7,444 nucleotides of DNA from Betaproteobacteria bacterium (lineage in GTDB: Bacteria > Pseudomonadota > Gammaproteobacteria > Burkholderiales > SG8-39), in contig JAFAGU010000369.1 in assembly GCA_019237595.1 (NCBI GenBank), positions 1-7,444 on the forward strand, read 5' to 3'. Positions 4,101 to 7,444 of the stretch are shown here, piece after piece. Made by a program: the position numbers and the translations under genes. Below the pieces are notes generated by a model. It worked only from the letters and a program-made list of their open reading frames with translations, did no database searches and had not been told where the DNA came from. Every line of letters starts with the position of its first letter. Within the stretch, counting starts at the first letter, position 1.

Positions 4101-6890
4101 ATGCTCAACATACTGAAGCGGCTTTTTGCGGCGTTCCTCGAGAGTCACGCGTTCACGCGCCACTTCCGCCGGATCGCCATTCTCGAAACGGTGGCAAGGA
4201 CGGGGGTCAGCCGAGATCTGCCTCCGGACGTGTTGCGCGATCTCACGATCGCGGCGCAAAGCGACCCGAACGGCGTGCTGGCGCGGCTCGATTCGCATGT
4301 AGACGGCCTCTCGCGCAGCCAGATCGAGGACATCCGCGAGCGCTTCGGACTCAACGAGGTCGAGCACGAGAGGCCCCTGCCCTGGTGGCGGCACCTGTGG
4401 CTTGCGTATCGCACGCCCTTCAGCCTGCTCCTAACGGTTCTCGCGGTCGTCTCCTACGTCACGGAGGACCTGAAGGCGACCATCGTGATCGGGGCGATGG
4501 TCGTGCTCGCCACCGTCATCCGCTTCTGGCAGGAAACGAAATCCAACAAGGCGGCCGAAGAGCTGAAGGCGATGGTCCGCACCACGGCGACCGTGATACG
4601 GCGCGACATCACGGAAGAGGCGGCCCCGGTGGCCAAGGAGTATTTCGGCGTCCAGATCCACACCAGGCCAGCGCATCGGGAAGAAATTCCCATCCGGGAC
4701 CTCGTTCCCGGGGACATCGTCGTGCTATCCGCAGGCGACATGATCCCGGCCGACTGCCGGATCCTCGCGGCCAAGGACCTCTTCGTAAGCCAGGCGGCGA
4801 TGACCGGCGAATCGCTGCCAGTCGAGAAGTTTCCCGCCCTGCACCAAGGGCCACGAGTGGGAGCGCATTCCCAGCTCAAGGCCGCCAACCCGTTCGAGCT
4901 GGACGACATCGTCTTCATGGGAACAAACGTCGTGTCCGGGTCGGCTACGGCCGTGGTCCTCCACATCGGAAACCGGACTTACTTCGGCGCGCTCGCGTCG
5001 CGCGTCGTCTCCTCCGAGGCCGTCGCGACCCAGTTCCAGGTCGGGGTCAACCAGGTGAGCTGGCTGATGATCCGCTTCATCCTCGTCATGACGCCCCTGG
5101 TCCTCTTGATCAACGGGTTCACGAAGGGCGACTGGCTGGAGGCCTTCCTCTTCGCGCTGTCGATCGCGGTGGGCCTCACGCCCGAGATGCTTCCGATGAT
5201 CGTGACCTCCACGCTCGCGAAAGGCGCCGTGCTGCTTTCGCGCAAGAAGGTCATCGTGAAGCGCCTGGATGCGATCCAGAACTTCTGCGCGATGGACGTG
5301 CTCTGCACCGACAAGACCGGGACGCTCACGCTGGACAAGATCGCGCTCGAGCGGCATACGGACGTCTGGGGGGAAGAATCGGACACGGTGCTCGAGTACG
5401 CCTACCTGAACAGCTACTACCAGACCGGGCTGAAGAACCTCCTGGACGTCGCCGTGCTCACTCATGTCGAGCTGCATCGCGAGCTCGAGATCGCCACGAC
5501 GTTCCGGAAGGTCGACGAAGTTCCATTCGATTTCCAGCGACGCCGGATGTCGGTCGTCGTGGCCGAGCACGACCAGCATCACCTGCTCATCTGCAAGGGT
5601 GCCCTGGAAGAAATTCTCGCCGGATGCACTCGCGTGCGGCATGGCGGCGTCGATGAGCCGCTGACGGAGGCGCTCCTTGCCCGCGTGCGGGAAGTCACCG
5701 CCTCGCTCAACGAGGAAGGGCTGCGCGTGGTGGCGGTCGCCGCGAAGGAGCTGCCCCCCGCAAAAGAGGCCTACGCCGTGGCAGACGAATGCGAGCTGAC
5801 CCTGATCGGCTACGTCACGTTCCTCGACCCGCCGAAGGAAACCGCGGCTCCGGCGCTGAAGGCTCTCGGCGCGCACGGCGTCACGGTGAAGGTCCTGACC
5901 GGAGACAACGAGCTCGTCACCGCGAAGATCTGCCGGCAAGTGGGCCTGGAGGTCGACCACGTCATGGTCGGCGCGGAGGTCGAGGCCATGAGCGATGCCG
6001 CGCTGAAGCAGGCGGTCGAAAGCCGCCACATCTTTGCCCGGCTCACCCCGGCGCAGAAGGACCGCATCGTGCGCACGCTCAAGTCGGCCGGGCACGTAGT
6101 CGGCTTCATGGGCGACGGCATCAACGATGCCGCGGCGCTGCACACCGCCGACATCGGCATATCGGTGGATTCCGGAGTGGACATCGCGAAGGAAGCGGCC
6201 GACATCATCCTGCTCGAGAAAAGCCTGCTCGTCCTGGAGGAAGGCGTCGTCGAGGGGCGGAAGACCTTCGTCAACATGCTGAAGTACATCAAGATGGCGG
6301 CGAGCTCGAACTTCGGGAACGTCTTTTCCGTCCTGGTCGCGAGCGCCTTCCTGCCCTTCCTTCCGATGCTGCCCGTGCAGCTGCTCGTGCAGAACCTGCT
6401 TTACGACATCTCCCAGGTCGCCATTCCATTCGATAACGTCGACGAGGAGCTCCTGACCAGGCCGCAGCGGTGGAATCCCGGGGAGCTCGGACGGTTCATG
6501 CTCTTCTTCGGCCCGATCAGCTCGGTGTTCGACATCGCGACGTTCGTTGTCATGTGGTTCGTCTTCGGGGCCAACGGGCCGGAGCGGCAAACACTCTTCC
6601 AATCGGGCTGGTTCGTGGAGGGACTGCTGACGCAGACTCTCGTCGTCCACGCCATCCGCACCCGGAAGGTCCCGTTCATCCAGAGCAACGCCGCGCCTCC
6701 CCTTCTCCTGACGACGGTCGTGATCATCGCCATCGGCATCTTCCTGCCGATGGGACCGATGCACGACTACTTCAAGATGCAGCCGCTGCCGTTGCTCTAC
6801 TTTCCCTTCCTGGCGGCGATCCTGCTGTGCTACCTGACCCTCACGCAGGCCATGAAAGGGTTCTATGCCCGTCGGTACGGATGGCAGTGA
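4101..6890 (+). CDS. mgtA: Magnesium-importing P-type ATPase, type IIIB
   Basis: This inner-membrane pump couples ATP hydrolysis to Mg2+ entry, normally when Mg2+ is scarce. The 929-residue protein has all P-type landmarks: TGES at 235-238 (actuator), CTDKTGTLT with phospho-acceptor D404, KGA at 499-501 (nucleotide binding), DPPKE at 576-580, TGDN at 600-603 and GDGINDA at 671-677. Type IIIB hallmarks are GLTPEMLP at 358-365 in the fourth membrane helix, SSNFGNVFSVL, and QNLLYDISQ followed by PFDNVDEE in helices five to six. About ten membrane helices are visible: two near 100-143, two near 320-368 and six after about residue 735. The ATG at 4101 has AAGGG (4089-4093) at 7-base spacing. An in-frame TTG at 4065 would add 12 residues without a better ribosome site. 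The protein is full length (E. coli MgtA about 898) with no lesion seen. It could equally be named mgtB; the two differ mainly in regulation. Confidence 0.96.
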   Translation: MLNILKRLFAAFLESHAFTRHFRRIAILETVARTGVSRDLPPDVLRDLTIAAQSDPNGVLARLDSHVDGLSRSQIEDIRERFGLNEVEHERPLPWWRHLWLAYRTPFSLLLTVLAVVSYVTEDLKATIVIGAMVVLATVIRFWQETKSNKAAEELKAMVRTTATVIRRDITEEAAPVAKEYFGVQIHTRPAHREEIPIRDLVPGDIVVLSAGDMIPADCRILAAKDLFVSQAAMTGESLPVEKFPALHQGPRVGAHSQLKAANPFELDDIVFMGTNVVSGSATAVVLHIGNRTYFGALASRVVSSEAVATQFQVGVNQVSWLMIRFILVMTPLVLLINGFTKGDWLEAFLFALSIAVGLTPEMLPMIVTSTLAKGAVLLSRKKVIVKRLDAIQNFCAMDVLCTDKTGTLTLDKIALERHTDVWGEESDTVLEYAYLNSYYQTGLKNLLDVAVLTHVELHRELEIATTFRKVDEVPFDFQRRRMSVVVAEHDQHHLLICKGALEEILAGCTRVRHGGVDEPLTEALLARVREVTASLNEEGLRVVAVAAKELPPAKEAYAVADECELTLIGYVTFLDPPKETAAPALKALGAHGVTVKVLTGDNELVTAKICRQVGLEVDHVMVGAEVEAMSDAALKQAVESRHIFARLTPAQKDRIVRTLKSAGHVVGFMGDGINDAAALHTADIGISVDSGVDIAKEAADIILLEKSLLVLEEGVVEGRKTFVNMLKYIKMAASSNFGNVFSVLVASAFLPFLPMLPVQLLVQNLLYDISQVAIPFDNVDEELLTRPQRWNPGELGRFMLFFGPISSVFDIATFVVMWFVFGANGPERQTLFQSGWFVEGLLTQTLVVHAIRTRKVPFIQSNAAPPLLLTTVVIIAIGIFLPMGPMHDYFKMQPLPLLYFPFLAAILLCYLTLTQAMKGFYARRYGWQ

Positions 6891-6892
6891 TT

Positions 6893-6944
6893 ACTTCGAC
6901 GTGAGACCGCGCCCATAGCGATAGCTACGGTCTGGAGTCGAAGT
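6893..6944. terminator. Long interrupted dyad between mgtA and the convergent ORF, terminator candidate
   Basis: ACTTCGAC (6893-6900) pairs with GTCGAAGT (6937-6944), and AGACCG (6904-6909) with CGGTCT (6928-6933). A 3x3 internal mismatch separates the two stems and the loop is 18 bases. The structure starts three bases after the mgtA stop and its right arm is the last codons of the 128-residue ORF on the other strand. No T-run flanks it, so a bidirectional transcription barrier or 3'-end stabiliser is as likely as a classical terminator. The arms are read directly; the role is inferred. Confidence 0.5.
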
Positions 6945-7311
6945 GGATCCGGATTCTCTTCCAATGCTGTCCCAAGTCGCTCAGGTACCAATCATCTTCT
7001 TGCGCGTCAAGAAAGGCGAAGATGCGTCGGTCGACGTAGAGGACGCCATTGACTAGCGAGAGCGCCAGGTACGGCCCTAAGGTCTCATCCGCATCGCCTA
7101 TCACCCAAGCCGGACCGGTGATCTCCACGCGGGTAAAGCTGTGTGGCTCACCCTCGACCACCCAACGATGATGTACGTGTTTGGCTAGAGGCCGCGGCGA
7201 CGATGGAACCCGCAGGCTGCTGTCGGCGAGCTCGATCCAGTCAAATGAGCCCAACTCCCTCTCGTCGGCGGCCCTAGCCAGCCTCACGATGAGCGCCATG
7301 GCACCGCGCAT
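6925..7311 (-). CDS. Hypothetical protein, 128 residues, atypical composition
   Basis: I do not recognise this protein. It has no signal peptide or membrane segment. It reads as a small soluble alpha/beta protein with many acidic residues and tryptophans: FDWIELADSSLR (23-34), HHRWVVEGEPHSF (47-59), a beta-rich middle ending LVNGVLYVD (86-94), then DDWYLSDLGQHWKRI (105-119). Start choice is uncertain: ATG at 7311 has GGGGA about 11 bases upstream, while ATG at 7299 would remove four residues. Codons rare in the neighbouring genes (CTA, TTA, AGA, AGG, ATA, GTA) occur repeatedly, and a hand count of 6961-7020 gives 31 G/C of 60, well below the flanking genes. That suggests horizontal acquisition. 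It converges on mgtA with a dyad between. It could be an orphan or cassette-type gene; function unknown. Confidence 0.6.
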   Translation of the reverse strand: MRGAMALIVRLARAADERELGSFDWIELADSSLRVPSSPRPLAKHVHHRWVVEGEPHSFTRVEITGPAWVIGDADETLGPYLALSLVNGVLYVDRRIFAFLDAQEDDWYLSDLGQHWKRIRIHFDSRP

Positions 7312-7444
7312 GCAATGCGAGGTCCCCGGTGGCCGAACGGCGACGTGTTATGACCATTGCCGCGCGCTAACTGACAACTACACTAAAGCGCGTCATGCAA
7401 ACCAAGTAGCGTCGAGATAGCGTTCTGGCGCGTCCTCACGTTAC
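7312..7444. other. Right-end flank without a supported gene
   Basis: No convincing coding frame lies here. On the minus strand TTGTCA (7372-7377) and CATAAC (7347-7352) could form a poor promoter for the 128-residue ORF, but the 19-base spacer is long. CGCGCT (7363-7368) and AGCGCG (7387-7392) form a short inverted repeat, and GCGCGTC occurs at 7388-7394 and 7428-7434. A search by eye for integron attC ends (GTTRRRY / RYYYAAC) found none in a sensible arrangement. The region stays relatively AT-richer, like the ORF beside it. Confidence 0.3.

Noticed and set aside
4725..6764. 679-codon open frame antisense to mgtA
   Set aside because: It mirrors the mgtA coding frame in high-GC DNA, its translation is charged and low-complexity with no family motif, and mgtA beneath it is unmistakable.
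7388..7434. GCGCGTC direct repeats 40 bases apart
   Set aside because: Two copies of a 7-mer in GC-rich DNA are expected by chance; no third copy or conserved spacing is visible.
6891..7444. Integron cassette with attC site around the 128-residue ORF
   Set aside because: GTTRRRY matches occur only inside the coding sequence, without paired RYYYAAC ends or the expected stem layout.

Overview
This window is a high-GC chromosomal segment from a Gram-negative proteobacterium, most likely a betaproteobacterium. The evidence is a SurA-type-N PpiD encoded tail-to-tail with an FabI enoyl-ACP reductase, a periplasmic TPR protein with a Sec signal, GC-biased codon use and long antisense shadow frames. 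I see no insertion sequence, CRISPR array, tRNA, rRNA or integron attC site. The organism assignment is inference from gene families, not from a marker gene.

Layout. (1) 1-417 (+) is the 3' half of fabI, cut by the window edge. (2) 386-2248 (-) is ppiD, an inner-membrane-anchored periplasmic chaperone/PPIase; its 3' end overlaps fabI by 32 bp. (3) 2249-2388 is a divergent intergenic region with two candidate back-to-back promoters embedded in a nested interrupted dyad. (4) 2389-2826 (+) is a 145-residue type II 3-dehydroquinate dehydratase homolog (aroQ family) with altered residues in its substrate pocket. It is start-stop coupled (TGATG) to (5) 2826-3443 (+), an uncharacterised 205-residue protein resembling EthD-like dimeric alpha/beta-barrel proteins, with an HxHxH motif. 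(6) 3460-3969 (-) is a small exported TPR protein; a hairpin covers the convergent junction. (7) 4101-6890 (+) is a complete type IIIB magnesium-transporting P-type ATPase (mgtA). (8) 6925-7311 (-) is an unrecognised 128-residue ORF of visibly lower GC, separated from mgtA by a long interrupted dyad. (9) 7312-7444 has no gene I can support.

How the genes relate. Most neighbours look independently transcribed: strands alternate and most junctions are divergent or convergent. The exception is the aroQ-like/EthD-like pair, which is almost certainly co-translated. Because the AroQ homolog departs from the canonical pocket at two positions, this two-gene unit is the part most likely to do something other than housekeeping shikimate synthesis. 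fabI (fatty-acid elongation), ppiD (envelope protein folding) and mgtA (Mg2+ uptake) are recognisable core functions. The 128-residue ORF is the best candidate for recently acquired DNA.
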